DNA of 64,000 nucleotides from Segatella copri (GCF_026015625.1 NZ_JAPDVG010000001.1:3028501-3092500), one strand, 5' to 3'; shown: positions 41,437 to 52,243, counted from the stretch's first letter. Notes: generated by a model not told the origin, from the letters alone. Made by a program: numbers and translations.

Positions 41437-42615
41437 TTAAAGAAGGTTCTTGATGGCTGCCTCTATGTCCTTAATCTGTGCATCACGTGCCTGCAGGGTG
41501 TTGGTGCGGTCAATCAGGAAGAAGGTAGGAATGCTCTGGACATTGTAGAGAGCCAGACTCTTGCCCTGAATGCCATCTTCATCGCGTACGCAAATCCAAG
41601 GGATGGCAGCGGTAGAGGTCTTCCAGAAGTGCTCGTCTGGGTCTACTGATACCTGATAAATCTCCAGTCCGGCAGCATGATACTTGTTGTAGAGTTCACG
41701 CAACATCATGATGCGCTTGGTGCTCTCTTTGCTGGCGAAGAGATGGAAGTCGAGCAGTACCACCTTGCCCTTGAGGTCGGAGAGACGGCGTACCTGTCCC
41801 TTGTTGTCCTGAAGTGCAAGTTCGATGCATCCGTTTACGCTCACCTTGCTGGCCTCAATCTGCTGCTGTGCCATCTGGTTCTCGATGATGCGGATGTCCT
41901 TCATTCCCTCGATGGCGATATTGTGGAGGTTCTTGCCACGCTCAGCGCCAGGATAGTAGGTATCCCAACTGGTTGCTACGGCAGCAAATACCTTCACGTC
42001 GTCTTTGTTGTTGCGAGGGTTGAAGATAAGTGTATTCACATTGCCCAACTGTACCGTTTGGAAGAGCGCATAGTAAGCGTATGCCTTCATTGGCTCCTTG
42101 AAGATGTAGTTGGTCTTGATGTCCTGTTTGTAAGCCTGAAGCATGCGGCCTACGATGGATTCGATAGAATCGTTGCCGATGTTAGGATCTTTCACGAGCC
42201 CGTTGATATTGCTCTGGAGAGTCATCTGCTTAAGAGACAGCTCCTTAATCTTGTTGCAGTTTTCAGAACCTTCCACTTCGTATTTGAAGCTCATCTGCGG
42301 ATAAGCCGCCTTTACCTTGACGGTTTCTGTAGAATCGATGGAAAGATTGATGGTTTGGTTGGCGATGCGTAAGCGGTAGAACTCTGGGGTAACAGAGTCC
42401 ATGGCAGCCTCGTCGAAGGCAAAGGCGCCATCCTCGCCCAGTTTCACAGAGTCGATTTTCACAGGACCGTTCAGGCTGATGTTCTCCAGATAGAGCATAG
42501 AGTCCTGAGCCTCTGTGATATTGCCGTTGATGTGGAATTTCTTGTTGTTACAAGAAGTCAAAGCCAGTGCAGCTACCATAATCGCTGCCACTGAAAAGAG
42601 TCTAGTTATCTTCAT
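41437..42615 (-). CDS. DUF4369/thioredoxin-like lipoprotein lacking CxxC
   Basis: A 392-residue lipoprotein. The signal ends in the lipobox LTSC (Cys22). A DUF4369-like domain (about 28-130), a helical linker and a TlpA/AhpC-type thioredoxin fold (about 270-390) follow: GKVVLLDFHLFASKES, LRELYNKYHAAGLEIYQVSVD and the cis-Pro segment QSIPTFFLID. At the place of the redox WCxxC motif the sequence reads FASKEST, with no Cys, so disulfide exchange is not expected. It may have a structural or binding role at the membrane. Relatives in Bacteroidetes are usually annotated as redoxin or AhpC/TSA family. Confidence 0.82.
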   Translation of the reverse strand: MKITRLFSVAAIMVAALALTSCNNKKFHINGNITEAQDSMLYLENISLNGPVKIDSVKLGEDGAFAFDEAAMDSVTPEFYRLRIANQTINLSIDSTETVKVKAAYPQMSFKYEVEGSENCNKIKELSLKQMTLQSNINGLVKDPNIGNDSIESIVGRMLQAYKQDIKTNYIFKEPMKAYAYYALFQTVQLGNVNTLIFNPRNNKDDVKVFAAVATSWDTYYPGAERGKNLHNIAIEGMKDIRIIENQMAQQQIEASKVSVNGCIELALQDNKGQVRRLSDLKGKVVLLDFHLFASKESTKRIMMLRELYNKYHAAGLEIYQVSVDPDEHFWKTSTAAIPWICVRDEDGIQGKSLALYNVQSIPTFFLIDRTNTLQARDAQIKDIEAAIKNLL

Positions 42616-42646
42616 GAATTTTATTATTTTGCAAAATTATCGAGTG

Positions 42647-42654
42647 CAAAGATA
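42647..42654 (-). promoter_or_regulatory. -7 promoter of the thioredoxin-like gene, TATCTTTG
   Basis: A perfect box on the minus strand, 32 bases before the ATG. A second candidate (TAATTTTG) lies at 42632-42639. Confidence 0.6.
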
Positions 42655-42726
42655 GTAATAAAATTGCGAATAATGTACCTTCTATAGATAAATTATTTAA
42701 AAAAGTGGAAAATAATTGCTGATTTA

Positions 42727-42758
42727 TTTGTTTATTAATAATTAAAGAGGTATCTTTG
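42727..42758 (+). promoter_or_regulatory. promoter of pnp
   Basis: TTTG (42727-42730), a 20-base spacer and TATCTTTG (42751-42758). The start codon is 54 bases downstream. Confidence 0.78.
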
Positions 42759-42811
42759 CAGCGTTTTAGATATTTTAGATGTTAGACAAAACAATAAGTT
42801 TTTTAATTTAG

Positions 42812-45130
42812 ATGAACGTAATTACAAAAAGTGTTCAGTTGCCTGATGGAAGAACCATCACAATTGAGACCGGAAAAGTTGCAAAACAGGCTGATGGTGC
42901 TGCGGTTCTCCGCATGGGTAACACAGTACTTCTCGCAACTGTTTGTGCAGCAAAGGATGCAGTTCCGGGTACAGATTTCATGCCTTTGCAAGTAGATTAC
43001 CGTGAGCAGTACAGTGCTGCTGGTCGTTTCCCTGGTGGTTTCACCAAGCGCGAAGGCAAGGCTAGCGATGAGGAAATCCTTACCTCTCGCCTCGTGGACC
43101 GTGCTCTGCGTCCACTTTTCCCTTCTAACTACCATGCAGAAGTTTACGTACAGGTAATGTTGCTCTCAGCCGATGGTGTTGACCAGCCAGATGCCCTCGC
43201 AGGTTTCGCTGCTTCAGCTGCCATGGCTTGTTCAGATATTCCTTTCGAGTACTATATCTCTGAGGTTCGTGTAGCTCGTATCAATGGTGAGTATGTTGTT
43301 AACCCTACATTCCAGCAGATGGAAGAGGCTGACATGGATATCATGGTTGGTGCTACCAAGGACAATATCATGATGGTAGAAGGTGAGATGAAGGAAGTTT
43401 CTGAGCAGGATCTCATTGGTGCCCTCAAGGTGGCTGCCGAGGCTATCAAGCCTATGTGCGAGCTCCAGTATGAGTTGGCTAAGGAGAAGGGTACTGACGT
43501 GAAGCGTGAGTACGACCACGAGATCAACGATGAGGAACTCCGTGAGCAGATTAAGTCTGAGCTTTACAAGCCAGCTTATGATATCAACCACCAGGCTTTG
43601 GAGAAGCATGCACGTCAGGATGCTTTCGACAAGGTTTTGGCTGATTTCCTCGAGAAGTATGACGCTGCTCATACCGATCTTTCTGAGGAAGACTTGGAGG
43701 AGAAGCACGCTGAGGCTACCCGCTACTATGATGACGTAATGCGCGATGCTATGCGCCGTTGCATCCTCGACGAGGGCTTGCGCCTTGATGGCCGTGCTAC
43801 TACAGAAATCCGCCCTATCTGGTGCGAGGTTTCTCCACTCCCAATGCCTCACGGAAGCGCTATCTTCCAGCGTGGTGAGACCATGTCTCTCTCTACATGT
43901 ACTCTTGGTACAAAGATGGACGAGAAGCTTATCGACGGTGTGCTCGAGAAGAGCTACCAGCGCTTCCTCCTTCACTATAACTTCCCTCCATTCTCTACAG
44001 GTGAGGCTAAGGCTCAGCGCGGCGTAGGCCGTCGTGAGATTGGTCACGGTCACTTGGCATGGCGTGGCTTGAAGGGTCAGATTCCTACAGACTTCCCTTA
44101 CACAGTACGTTTGGTAAGCCAGATCTTGGAGTCTAACGGTTCTTCTTCTATGGCTACTGTTTGTGCCGGTACTCTCGCCCTGATGGATGCAGGTGTTCCT
44201 ATGAAGAAGCCAGTTTCTGGTATCGCTATGGGTCTTATCAAGAACCCAGGTGAGGACAAGTACGCTATCCTCAGTGATATCCTCGGTGATGAGGACCACT
44301 TGGGTGATATGGACTTCAAGACCACTGGTACCCGCGATGGCTTGACTGCTACACAGATGGATATCAAGTGCGACGGTTTGAGCTTCGAGATTCTTGAGGA
44401 GGCTTTGATGCAGGCTAAGGCTGGTCGTGAGCACATCCTCAACTGCATGATGGAGACAATCTCTGAGCCACGTGCTGAGATGAAGCCACAGGTTCCACGT
44501 ATCGTAGCATTCGATATCCCTAAGGAGTTCATCGGTGCTGTTATCGGCCCTGGTGGTAAGATTATCCAGCAGATGCAGGAGGATACTGGTGCTACTATCA
44601 CTATCGAGGAGACTGATGGTAAGGGTCACGTCCAGGTATCTGCTCCTAACAAGGATTCTATCGATGCAGCTTTGGCTAAGATTAAGGCTATCGTAGCTGT
44701 TCCTGAGGTTGGTGAGGTTTACGAGGGTACTGTTCGCTCTATCATGCCTTATGGTTGCTTCGTAGAGATTCTCCCTGGTAAGGATGGTTTACTCCACATC
44801 TCTGAGATTGATTGGAAGCGTCTTGAGACAGTTGAAGAGGCTGGCATCAAGGAAGGCGACAAGATCAAGGTGAAGTTGATGGAGATTGATCCTAAGACTG
44901 GCAAGTACAAACTTTCTCATCGTGTATTGATGGAGAAGCCAGAGGGTTATGTAGAGCGTGAGCGTCGTCCACGTCCTGAGCGCGGTGAGCGTCGCGGTCG
45001 TCGTGATGATCGTCATGAAGGTCGTGGTGAGCGTCCAGCTCGTCAGCCACGTCGTTACGAGCATCGTAATGATGAGCAGGCTCCTAAGGAGTTCAACGAC
45101 TCTTTGGATCACAACAATGATGTAGAATAA
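42812..45130 (+). CDS. pnp: polyribonucleotide nucleotidyltransferase
   Basis: A 772-residue PNPase that degrades RNA 3' to 5' using phosphate. Two RNase PH domains are present: [25 protein letters not shown] in the first and [22 protein letters not shown] and GHLAWRGL in the second. They are followed by a KH domain ([16 protein letters not shown]) and an S1 domain ([21 protein letters not shown]). The C-terminal 50 residues are an Arg/Gly-rich tail ([16 protein letters not shown]) seen in some Bacteroidetes homologues and probably binding RNA. Codon use is strongly biased (GCT, GGT, CGT), as in highly expressed genes. Confidence 0.97.
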   Translation: MNVITKSVQLPDGRTITIETGKVAKQADGAAVLRMGNTVLLATVCAAKDAVPGTDFMPLQVDYREQYSAAGRFPGGFTKREGKASDEEILTSRLVDRALRPLFPSNYHAEVYVQVMLLSADGVDQPDALAGFAASAAMACSDIPFEYYISEVRVARINGEYVVNPTFQQMEEADMDIMVGATKDNIMMVEGEMKEVSEQDLIGALKVAAEAIKPMCELQYELAKEKGTDVKREYDHEINDEELREQIKSELYKPAYDINHQALEKHARQDAFDKVLADFLEKYDAAHTDLSEEDLEEKHAEATRYYDDVMRDAMRRCILDEGLRLDGRATTEIRPIWCEVSPLPMPHGSAIFQRGETMSLSTCTLGTKMDEKLIDGVLEKSYQRFLLHYNFPPFSTGEAKAQRGVGRREIGHGHLAWRGLKGQIPTDFPYTVRLVSQILESNGSSSMATVCAGTLALMDAGVPMKKPVSGIAMGLIKNPGEDKYAILSDILGDEDHLGDMDFKTTGTRDGLTATQMDIKCDGLSFEILEEALMQAKAGREHILNCMMETISEPRAEMKPQVPRIVAFDIPKEFIGAVIGPGGKIIQQMQEDTGATITIEETDGKGHVQVSAPNKDSIDAALAKIKAIVAVPEVGEVYEGTVRSIMPYGCFVEILPGKDGLLHISEIDWKRLETVEEAGIKEGDKIKVKLMEIDPKTGKYKLSHRVLMEKPEGYVERERRPRPERGERRGRRDDRHEGRGERPARQPRRYEHRNDEQAPKEFNDSLDHNNDVE

Positions 45131-45158
45131 TCTGCGTATTAGACACATTATTATATAT

Positions 45159-45195
45159 AAAGGCACATTCCGCATAGGAATGTGCCTTTTTTTTG
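45159..45195 (+). terminator. terminator of pnp
   Basis: AAAGGCACATTCC pairs perfectly with GGAATGTGCCTTT across five bases and runs into eight Ts. Confidence 0.92.
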
Positions 45196-45279
45196 ATATT
45201 GCTTTCTCTGGTTATTGCCGGATATAGTATTTGTAAATGGGAATGGAGAATGCAAAGTGGGATAAAATGTGGATAAACA

Positions 45280-45312
45280 AAAAGAGTCACAAGTAAAACT
45301 TGTGACTCTTTT
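45280..45312 (-). terminator. terminator of the tRNA-Asn pair
   Basis: AAAAGAGTCACAAG pairs perfectly with CTTGTGACTCTTTT. It ends four bases from the last tRNA and has a T-rich stem foot on the minus strand. Confidence 0.85.
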
Positions 45313-45315
45313 CTG

Positions 45316-45389
45316 CGCTTCAAGATGGGCTTGAACCAACGACCCCCTGATTAACAGTCAGGTGCTCTAACCAACTGAGCTATTGAAGC
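45316..45389 (-). tRNA. tRNA-Asn (GTT), copy 1
   Basis: A 74-nt cloverleaf with acceptor GCTTCAA/TTGAAGC, D arm AGCTCAGTTGGTTAGAGC, anticodon stem CTGAC/GTCAG-type with GTT in the loop, T loop TTCAAGC and discriminator G. CCA is not encoded. It is identical to the second copy at 45440-45513. Confidence 0.95.
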
Positions 45390-45439
45390 AATTTGCTATG
45401 AAAGAAGATGAGTTACGAGGCTAACCTGAAACTCTCTTG

Positions 45440-45513
45440 CGCTTCAAGATGGGCTTGAACCAACGACCCCCTGATTAACAGTCAGGTGCTCTAACCAACT
45501 GAGCTATTGAAGC
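45440..45513 (-). tRNA. tRNA-Asn (GTT), copy 2
   Basis: Identical in all 74 positions to the gene at 45316-45389, 50 bases upstream in transcription order. Both are probably cut from one transcript started at 45555-45562. Confidence 0.95.
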
Positions 45514-45554
45514 GTTTTTTCTGTAAAGAACATGACGTTCCTTATTTGCGTGTG

Positions 45555-45562
45555 CAAAAGTA
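45555..45562 (-). promoter_or_regulatory. -7 promoter of the tRNA-Asn pair, TACTTTTG
   Basis: A perfect TAnnTTTG box on the minus strand, 41 bases before the first tRNA. Confidence 0.7.
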
Positions 45563-45786
45563 CTAACTTTTCTTCATTCTGCCAAATTTTTTGCTGACTT
45601 TTTTCGCTTTTTCCCTAAAAAAGTGTATTTTTTCTTATCTTTGTGCCACTTTTTGCCTATTTTATGGCGTTTTTCGCAAAGAAATGAGTACTTTTGTGGT
45701 CGAAATCTTCTCCCGAGGGCGAATGCCGTGAAGAGGGGGAGAAAATAACCAATAAGTTGAATCATATACAATTAAATAAGGTAACA

Positions 45787-47451
45787 ATGAAAAGAATACT
45801 GTTCTCCTTGCTTATGGTGCTCCTGGCAGTTCCTACTTTTGCCCAGGTTGACAAAGATCATGACTTCAAAGCCGCAAAGAATATGGAAATATTCAATGCC
45901 ATCTACAAAAATCTCGATTTGATGTATGTTGATACGCTCGATGCTGAAGTTGTGGTCGGAAATGGTATCAATGCCATGTTGCGTAGTCTCGACCCTTATA
46001 CTACCTATTATCCTGAGCAGAAGATGAAGGAACTCAAGAACCTGCTCACCGGCAAGTATGCGGGTGTAGGTGCGGTGATACGCTACAATTTCCAGTTGCA
46101 GCGCGTCTGTATCAGCGAGCCTTACGAGAATATGCCTGCTGCAGAAGTGGGACTGAAGAAGGGTGACATCATCCTGAGTATTGATGATGAGGATATGACC
46201 AATAAGGAGGTGAGCTACGTCAGCGATCATCTTCGTGGTGACCCGGGTTCTTCTTTCATGCTGAAAGTTAAGCGTCCAAGTACAGGCAAGACGATGAAGG
46301 TGAAGGTAACACGCCGTACCATCCAGTTGCCGTTCTTGCCTTATTATGGCATGTTGGAGGGTAACATCGGTTACATCAACTTCAATTCCTTTACCGAGCA
46401 GTCAGCCAAGGAAGTGCGTCGTGCTTTCATCGATTTGAGAAAGCAAGGAGCCAAGAGCCTTGTCTTCGATCTGCGTAATAATGGTGGTGGTTCTGTTACC
46501 GAAGCGGTCAGCATCATCAATATGTTCTTGCCTAAAGGTAAGACAGTCTTGGAGATGAAGGGAAAGTTGCAGCGTTCTAATCATGTTTATAAGACCACGG
46601 TTGAACCGATAGATTCCGTTATGCCGATGGTGGTGTTGGTGAACGAGAATTCAGCCAGTGCCAGTGAAATCATGAGCGGCAGTCTGCAGGATTATGACCG
46701 TGCTGTAATATTAGGTACGCGCACGTATGGAAAGGGATTGGTGCAGACTACCATGGATTTGCCTTATAACGGACAGGTGAAACTTACTACTGCTAAATAT
46801 TTCATTCCTAGCGGTCGATGCGTTCAGGCACTCAACTATAAGCACGATAAGGGTGGTTATGTGGAGCATGTTCCCGACTCTCTTACCAAGGTGTTCTATA
46901 CCGCAGGTGGCAGAGAAGTGAGAGATGGAGGTGGCGTGAAGCCGGATGTAGAAGTAAAGCCTGATTCTTTGCCAAACATCGCCTTCTATCTGGCTGGTGC
47001 CCGCGACAGTAATGAGGTGATGCTTAATTATGAGGTTGATTATATCGCCAAGCATCCTGCTATTGCTCCTGCGAAGGAATTCTCGCTGACCGATGCCGAC
47101 TATGATGAATTCAAGACACGCGTATTGAAGGCTAACTTCCAGTACGACCGTGAAACAGAAAAGTATCTCAAGGACTTGGAAAAACTCGCTAAGTTTGAAG
47201 GCTACTATGATGATGCCAAGGCAGAGTTTGAGGCTTTGAAGAAAAAGCTGAGCCATAATGTGGCAAAGGATCTGGATTATAACAAGGATTACATCAAGCA
47301 TCTGTTGGAAAATGACATCGTTTCTGCCTATTATTTCCAGCGCGGTGCCATCCAGAATTCCATGCGTTATGACAAGCAGATTAAGGAAGCAGTAAAATTG
47401 CTGAATTCTCCATCAGAATACGAAAAAATACTGCATCCTGTGAAGAAATAA
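45787..47451 (+). CDS. S41 family C-terminal processing peptidase
   Basis: A 554-residue periplasmic serine protease. The signal peptide is MKRILFSLLMVLLAVPTFAQ. A helical N-terminal part precedes the PDZ domain (about 90-175, with YAGVGAVI and AAEVGLKKGDIILSID). The tail-specific protease domain has DLRNNGGGSVTEA, the nucleophile Ser in NENSASASEIMSG and the Lys base in TYGKGLVQT. A C-terminal helical extension of about 150 residues follows. It cuts misfolded or tail-tagged periplasmic proteins. The start is chosen because it opens the signal peptide; an AATAAGGTA motif lies four bases upstream. Confidence 0.93.
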   Translation: MKRILFSLLMVLLAVPTFAQVDKDHDFKAAKNMEIFNAIYKNLDLMYVDTLDAEVVVGNGINAMLRSLDPYTTYYPEQKMKELKNLLTGKYAGVGAVIRYNFQLQRVCISEPYENMPAAEVGLKKGDIILSIDDEDMTNKEVSYVSDHLRGDPGSSFMLKVKRPSTGKTMKVKVTRRTIQLPFLPYYGMLEGNIGYINFNSFTEQSAKEVRRAFIDLRKQGAKSLVFDLRNNGGGSVTEAVSIINMFLPKGKTVLEMKGKLQRSNHVYKTTVEPIDSVMPMVVLVNENSASASEIMSGSLQDYDRAVILGTRTYGKGLVQTTMDLPYNGQVKLTTAKYFIPSGRCVQALNYKHDKGGYVEHVPDSLTKVFYTAGGREVRDGGGVKPDVEVKPDSLPNIAFYLAGARDSNEVMLNYEVDYIAKHPAIAPAKEFSLTDADYDEFKTRVLKANFQYDRETEKYLKDLEKLAKFEGYYDDAKAEFEALKKKLSHNVAKDLDYNKDYIKHLLENDIVSAYYFQRGAIQNSMRYDKQIKEAVKLLNSPSEYEKILHPVKK

Positions 47452-47459
47452 GTACAAAA

Positions 47460-47489
47460 ACGTGCACAATCGATTAAAAATGTGCACGT
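47460..47489 (+). terminator. hairpin after the S41 protease gene
   Basis: ACGTGCACA pairs perfectly with TGTGCACGT around a twelve-base AT-rich loop. The U-run is weak. Confidence 0.6.
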
Positions 47490-47512
47490 TGCGAATAAAA
47501 AGTTGCATTTTT

Positions 47513-47544
47513 TTTGGCTAATCACAAAAATATTTGTAATTTTG
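47513..47544 (+). promoter_or_regulatory. promoter of rimP-nusA-infB
   Basis: TTTG (47513-47516), a 20-base spacer and TAATTTTG (47537-47544), 61 bases upstream of the rimP ATG. Confidence 0.72.
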
Positions 47545-47604
47545 CAACGTTCAGTGGAATGAGGGGCTCACAAGAGTTCCTCATTTTATTTTAATAAGGT
47601 ATAT

Positions 47605-48072
47605 ATGATTGATAAAAACGTCGTAAAAAAATTAGTTGAAGAATGGCTCCAAGATAAGGAATATTTCTTGGTAAGCATTGAAATCAGTCCCGACGATAGA
47701 ATCGTTGTTGAGATTGACCATGCCGATGGAGTATGGATTGAGGATTGTGTTGCCTTGAGTAAGTATATTGAGGATCATTTGAACCGTGACGAGGAAGACT
47801 ATGAGCTCGAAGTTGGCTCTGCAGGCTTGGGTCAACCGTTCAAAGTTCCGCAGCAGTATATCAATTTCATTGGCAAGGAGGTAGAGGTGCTTGATGCCGA
47901 CGGCAAGAAGGTGAAGGGTATCTTGAAAGCTGTAGAAGGAAATGACTTCACAGTTGGCGTTGAAGAAAAGGTAAAGGTTGAAGGTAAAAAACGTCCGGTT
48001 AAGCAGGAGGTTGATCACGTTTACCAGATGGATAAAGTAAAATATACAAAATACATAATTAGTTTCAATTAA
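47605..48072 (+). CDS. rimP: ribosome maturation factor
   Basis: A 155-residue RimP, needed for 30S subunit maturation. The N-terminal domain includes LVEEWLQDKEYFLVSIEI and DDRIVVEIDHADGVWIEDCV, then SKYIEDHLNRDEEDYELEVGSAGLGQPF with the conserved E-V-S/G-S-x-G-x-x-P pattern. The C-terminal SH3-like domain has GKEVEVL and KKVKGILKAV. The order rimP-nusA-infB is highly conserved. nusA starts three bases after the stop. Confidence 0.95.
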   Translation: MIDKNVVKKLVEEWLQDKEYFLVSIEISPDDRIVVEIDHADGVWIEDCVALSKYIEDHLNRDEEDYELEVGSAGLGQPFKVPQQYINFIGKEVEVLDADGKKVKGILKAVEGNDFTVGVEEKVKVEGKKRPVKQEVDHVYQMDKVKYTKYIISFN

Positions 48073-48075
48073 GTT

Positions 48076-49338
48076 ATGGCTAAAAAAGAGCAAGAATTGA
48101 CAGCGAGTATGATTGATACATTCCGCGAGTTTAAAGAAACAAAGAATATCGACCGTACTACATTGGTAAGTGTATTGGAGGAGAGCTTCCGTAATGTACT
48201 TGCCAAGATTTTTGGTAGTGACGAAAACTTTGATGTCATCGTGAACCCTGACAAGGGTGACTTCGAAATTTATCGCAACCGTATAGTTGTTGCTGATGGC
48301 GAAGTTGAAGATGAAAATAAGGAAATTACACTTTCTGAGGCTCGTAAGATTGAGCCGGATTACGAGGTTGGTGAGGATGTAAGTGAGACGGTTGACTTCA
48401 ATAAGTTTGGTCGTCGTGCCATCTTGACTCTTCGTCAGACTTTGGCTTCCAAGATTCTTGAGTTGGAGCATGATTCACTCTACAACAAATACAAGGATCG
48501 CGTAGGTCAGGTTATCTCTGGTGAGGTTTATCAGGTTTGGAAGCGCGAGGTTCTGATTGTAGATGATGAGAACAACGAGCTCATGTTGCCTAAGACTGAG
48601 CAGATTCCTGGTGATACTTACCGCAAGGGTGAGACTGTTCGTGCGGTCATCCTTCGTGTAGACAACGAGAACAATAATCCAAAGATTATCTTGAGCCGTA
48701 CTGCTCCAATCTTCCTGCAGCGCCTGTTGGAGGCTGAGGTTCCTGAGATTGCAGACGGTCTGATTGCAATCCGCCGTATCGCACGTCTTCCGGGAGAGCG
48801 TGCTAAGATTGCTGTTGAAACATTCGATGAGCGTATCGACCCGGTTGGCGCATGTGTAGGTGTTAAGGGTAGCCGCGTTCACGGTATCGTTCGCGAACTT
48901 TGCAACGAGAATCTCGATGTCATCAACTACTCAAGCAATACCAAACTCTTCATTCAGCGTGCGTTGGCTCCAGCCAAGGTTTCTTCAATCAATGTTGATG
49001 ATGAGAACAAGAAAGCAGAGGTTTACTTGCAGCCTGAGGAAGTTAGTTTGGCTATCGGCCGTGGCGGTATGAACATCAAACTGGCTTCTATGCTTACAGA
49101 ATATACCATCGACGTATTCCGTGAGGTAGACGAGAATGAGGCCGATGAGGATATCTACTTGGATGAGTTCTCTGATGAGATTGACCAGTGGGTTATCGAT
49201 GCTATCAAGGGCATCGGTCTTGATACTGCCAAGCAGGTACTCAATGCACCTCGCAACTTGCTGATTGAGAAGGCCGACCTCGAAGAGGAGACCGTTGATC
49301 ATGTACTCAGCGTGTTGCGCGCCGAATTCGAACAATAA
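48076..49338 (+). CDS. nusA: transcription termination/antitermination factor
   Basis: A 420-residue NusA. The N-terminal RNAP-binding domain (about 1-130) is followed by the S1 domain (GQVISGEVYQVWKREVLIVDD), KH1 (RIDPVGACVGVKGSRVHGIVRELCNEN in parts) and KH2 (SLAIGRGGMNIKLASMLTEYTIDV). A short helical end contains one helix-hairpin-helix-like repeat (IKGIGLDTAKQVLNAP). It lacks the two acidic repeats of E. coli NusA, as is usual outside proteobacteria. It binds RNA polymerase and controls pausing and termination. Confidence 0.96.
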   Translation: MAKKEQELTASMIDTFREFKETKNIDRTTLVSVLEESFRNVLAKIFGSDENFDVIVNPDKGDFEIYRNRIVVADGEVEDENKEITLSEARKIEPDYEVGEDVSETVDFNKFGRRAILTLRQTLASKILELEHDSLYNKYKDRVGQVISGEVYQVWKREVLIVDDENNELMLPKTEQIPGDTYRKGETVRAVILRVDNENNNPKIILSRTAPIFLQRLLEAEVPEIADGLIAIRRIARLPGERAKIAVETFDERIDPVGACVGVKGSRVHGIVRELCNENLDVINYSSNTKLFIQRALAPAKVSSINVDDENKKAEVYLQPEEVSLAIGRGGMNIKLASMLTEYTIDVFREVDENEADEDIYLDEFSDEIDQWVIDAIKGIGLDTAKQVLNAPRNLLIEKADLEEETVDHVLSVLRAEFEQ

Positions 49339-49399
49339 TTCCCTTGCCAGCGAGTGCTTGCAGGGAATCTAACTTTAAAAATAGGAGAATAAATAATTT

Positions 49400-52243
49400 A
49401 TGAGCATCAGATTAAATAAAGCACTACGTGAATTAAATATAGGACTTCAGACGGCAGTTGAATTCCTAGAGAAAAGAAAAGACCTGGGAGATGTCAAGGC
49501 AGAACCGAGCTTCAAACTCACCGACCAGCAATACAAGGCATTGAATGATGCCTTCAGTCAGGACAGAGAGGTTCGTGATCAGGCTGAGAAACTCTTTACC
49601 AAAAAAGCAAAAGATAAGAAGCGTGCGCCAGAGCAGAAGGACAATCGCGCTGAAAGCTTGTTGGAGTCTAATGGACAGCAGCAGTATAAGCCGCTGGGAA
49701 AGATTGACTTGGACAATATCGGTAAGAAGCCTGCTGCAGAGTCTGTTGCGGAAAAGCCTGAGACTGCTGCCGTCAGTCCTGAGCAGAAGAAAGACGCTCC
49801 TAAGGCTGAGCAAAAGAAGGAACAGAAGCCACAACAGGCTTCTCAGCATAAACAGCAAATGAAACAGGAAAATCATCAGAAATCACAGCAGTCAAACGCT
49901 CAGATGAATAAGCAGAATGCTCCTCAGGGAAAGAAAGAGCATCATCATGCTAAGAATGAAACTGCACAGCATTCTGCTGGCGCAGCAGACAACAGCGTGT
50001 TTACTCTCAAGAGTGAGAAGAAGTTTACTGCTAATGAGCCTAAGGTGTTGGGCAAGATAGATTTGTCTTCTCTCAACCAGAGCACTCGTCCTAAGAAGAA
50101 AACCAAGGAGGAGCGCCGCAAGGAACGTGAGGAGAAAATGGCTCAACAGCACAATGAGCGCAAAAAGCGTGTTCGTATCAACAAAGAACGTGTTGACATC
50201 AATGCCGAAGCTAAGAATAATGGCGGAGGTAATGGCAACAACGGCGGTAATAACAAGAAGAACAAAAACCGCAACAGAAATAATAACAATAATAATCGCG
50301 GCAATAACAACAACCGCGGCAACCAGCGCCAGATCGAGGTTGATGACGAGGCTGTAGCACGCCAGGTTAAGGAGACTCTTGCACGTTTGACCAGCAAGAG
50401 TCAGAACAAGAAGGGTGCTAAGTACCGTAAGGAGAAGCGTGAGGCTGTTCAGGAGAAGTTGCAGGATCAGGCTCGTCAGGAGCAGAAGGAAAGCAAGACC
50501 CTGAAACTTACTGAGTTCGTTACCGTTAGCGAGTTAGCTACGATGATGGATATCAGCGTTACTCAGGTTATCTCTACCCTGATGGGCGTAGGTATCATGG
50601 TATCTATCAACCAGCGCCTGGATGCAGAGACCATCAACATGGTAGCTGAGGAGTTCGGTTTCAAGACCGAATACGTGAGTGCCGAGGTTCAGGAGGCCGT
50701 GAGCGAGGAAGTGGATGATGAGAACGACTTGGTTCCACGTGCTCCAATCGTAACCGTCATGGGTCACGTAGACCATGGTAAGACCTCTTTGCTCGACTAT
50801 ATCCGCAATACCAATGTGATTGCCGGTGAGGCGGGTGGTATTACCCAGCATATCGGTGCATACAGTGTGACCCTGAAAAGCGGTCGCAAGGTAACCTTCC
50901 TGGATACTCCAGGTCACGAGGCGTTTACCGCCATGCGTGCCCGTGGTGCCCAGGCTACCGATATCGCCATCATCATCATCGCAGCCGATGACTCTGTGAT
51001 GCCAACTACCAAGGAGGCTATCGCTCATGCGCAGGCTGCTGGTGTGCCTATGGTATTCGCAATCAACAAGATTGATAAGCCAGGTGCTAACCCAGACCGT
51101 ATCCGTGAGGACTTGGCTAACATGAACCTGCTCGTAGAGGAGTGGGGTGGTAAGTATCAGTGCCAGGAAATCAGTGCTAAGAAGGGTATCGGTGTTCACG
51201 ATTTGCTCGACAAGGTGCTCCTCGAGGCTGACATGCTCGACTTGAAGGCTAACCCTAACCGTCGTGCTACAGGTACCATCATCGAGTCTTCTCTCGACAA
51301 GGGTCGTGGATATGTTTCTACCGTATTGGTTGCCAACGGTACCTTGAAGGTAGGCGACATCGTACTCGCAGGTACTTCTTGGGGTCGTGTTAAGGCGATG
51401 TTCAATGAGCGTAATGCCAACATCAAGTCAGCAGCTCCTGCAGAGCCAGCTATCATCCTCGGTTTGAATGGTGCGCCTACTGCAGGTGACCAGTTCCACG
51501 TAATCGAAACAGAGCAGGAGGCTCGCGAAATCGCCAACAAGCGTGAGCAGCTGCAGCGTGAGCAGGGCTTGCGTACTCAGAAGCGCTTGACCCTGGGTGA
51601 TATCTCTCACCGTATCGCACGTGGTGAGTTCCATGAGTTGAACGTCATCGTGAAGGGTGATACCGATGGTTCTGTTGAGGCTTTGAGCGACTCATTCATC
51701 AAGCTTTCTACCGAGAAGGTTCAGGTGAACGTGGTGAACAAGGCTGTGGGTCAGATTTCAGAGAACGACGTGATGCTGGCATCTGCTTCAGATGCAGTCA
51801 TCGTTGGTTTCCAGGTTCGTCCATCTGCCGATGCTCGTAAGGCTGCCGACCGTGAGGGTGTTGAAATCAACACATACTCTATCATCTACGATGCTATCGA
51901 CGATATCAAGAGTGCGATGGTTGGTATGCTCGACAAGGTGAAGAAGGAAATCGTTACCGGTCAGGTTGAGGTTAAGCAGACCTTCAAGATTTCTAAGGTG
52001 GGTACTATTGCCGGTGGTCTCGTTACCGAGGGTAAGGTACACGCTAAGGATAAGGCTCGCGTCATCCGTGACGGTATCGTGATACGTACTGCTGAAATCG
52101 GTGCCTTGAAGCGTTACAAGGACGATGTTAAGGAGGTGGTTACCGGTATGGAATGCGGTTTGAGCCTCGTCAACTACAACGATATCCAGGAGGGCGACGT
52201 TATCGAGACCTTCACTGAGATCGAGGTAGAGCAGAAATTGTAA
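49400..52243 (+). CDS. infB: translation initiation factor IF-2
   Basis: A 947-residue GTPase that brings initiator tRNA to the ribosome. The first 50 residues form the IF2 N-terminal helical domain. A very long, low-complexity linker (about 70-370) is rich in Lys, Gln and Asn, with a near-pure Asn/Gly/Arg run around 272-312. The second IF2_N domain (about 370-425) precedes the G domain with GHVDHGKT (455-462), DTPGHE and NKID. Domains II to IV follow to the C-terminus. The linker is much longer than in proteobacteria. A short hairpin without U-run separates it from sufB. Confidence 0.97.
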   Translation: MSIRLNKALRELNIGLQTAVEFLEKRKDLGDVKAEPSFKLTDQQYKALNDAFSQDREVRDQAEKLFTKKAKDKKRAPEQKDNRAESLLESNGQQQYKPLGKIDLDNIGKKPAAESVAEKPETAAVSPEQKKDAPKAEQKKEQKPQQASQHKQQMKQENHQKSQQSNAQMNKQNAPQGKKEHHHAKNETAQHSAGAADNSVFTLKSEKKFTANEPKVLGKIDLSSLNQSTRPKKKTKEERRKEREEKMAQQHNERKKRVRINKERVDINAEAKNNGGGNGNNGGNNKKNKNRNRNNNNNNRGNNNNRGNQRQIEVDDEAVARQVKETLARLTSKSQNKKGAKYRKEKREAVQEKLQDQARQEQKESKTLKLTEFVTVSELATMMDISVTQVISTLMGVGIMVSINQRLDAETINMVAEEFGFKTEYVSAEVQEAVSEEVDDENDLVPRAPIVTVMGHVDHGKTSLLDYIRNTNVIAGEAGGITQHIGAYSVTLKSGRKVTFLDTPGHEAFTAMRARGAQATDIAIIIIAADDSVMPTTKEAIAHAQAAGVPMVFAINKIDKPGANPDRIREDLANMNLLVEEWGGKYQCQEISAKKGIGVHDLLDKVLLEADMLDLKANPNRRATGTIIESSLDKGRGYVSTVLVANGTLKVGDIVLAGTSWGRVKAMFNERNANIKSAAPAEPAIILGLNGAPTAGDQFHVIETEQEAREIANKREQLQREQGLRTQKRLTLGDISHRIARGEFHELNVIVKGDTDGSVEALSDSFIKLSTEKVQVNVVNKAVGQISENDVMLASASDAVIVGFQVRPSADARKAADREGVEINTYSIIYDAIDDIKSAMVGMLDKVKKEIVTGQVEVKQTFKISKVGTIAGGLVTEGKVHAKDKARVIRDGIVIRTAEIGALKRYKDDVKEVVTGMECGLSLVNYNDIQEGDVIETFTEIEVEQKL

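Noticed and set aside
43232..44629. 465-codon open frame antisense to pnp
   Set aside because: It mirrors the strongly biased codon use of pnp on the opposite strand. The predicted protein has no recognisable domain, and pnp is certain.
45316..45513. tRNA-Asn pair as a mobile element attachment duplication
   Set aside because: Both copies are full-length tRNAs in one transcription unit, and no integrase or foreign gene lies between or beside them.
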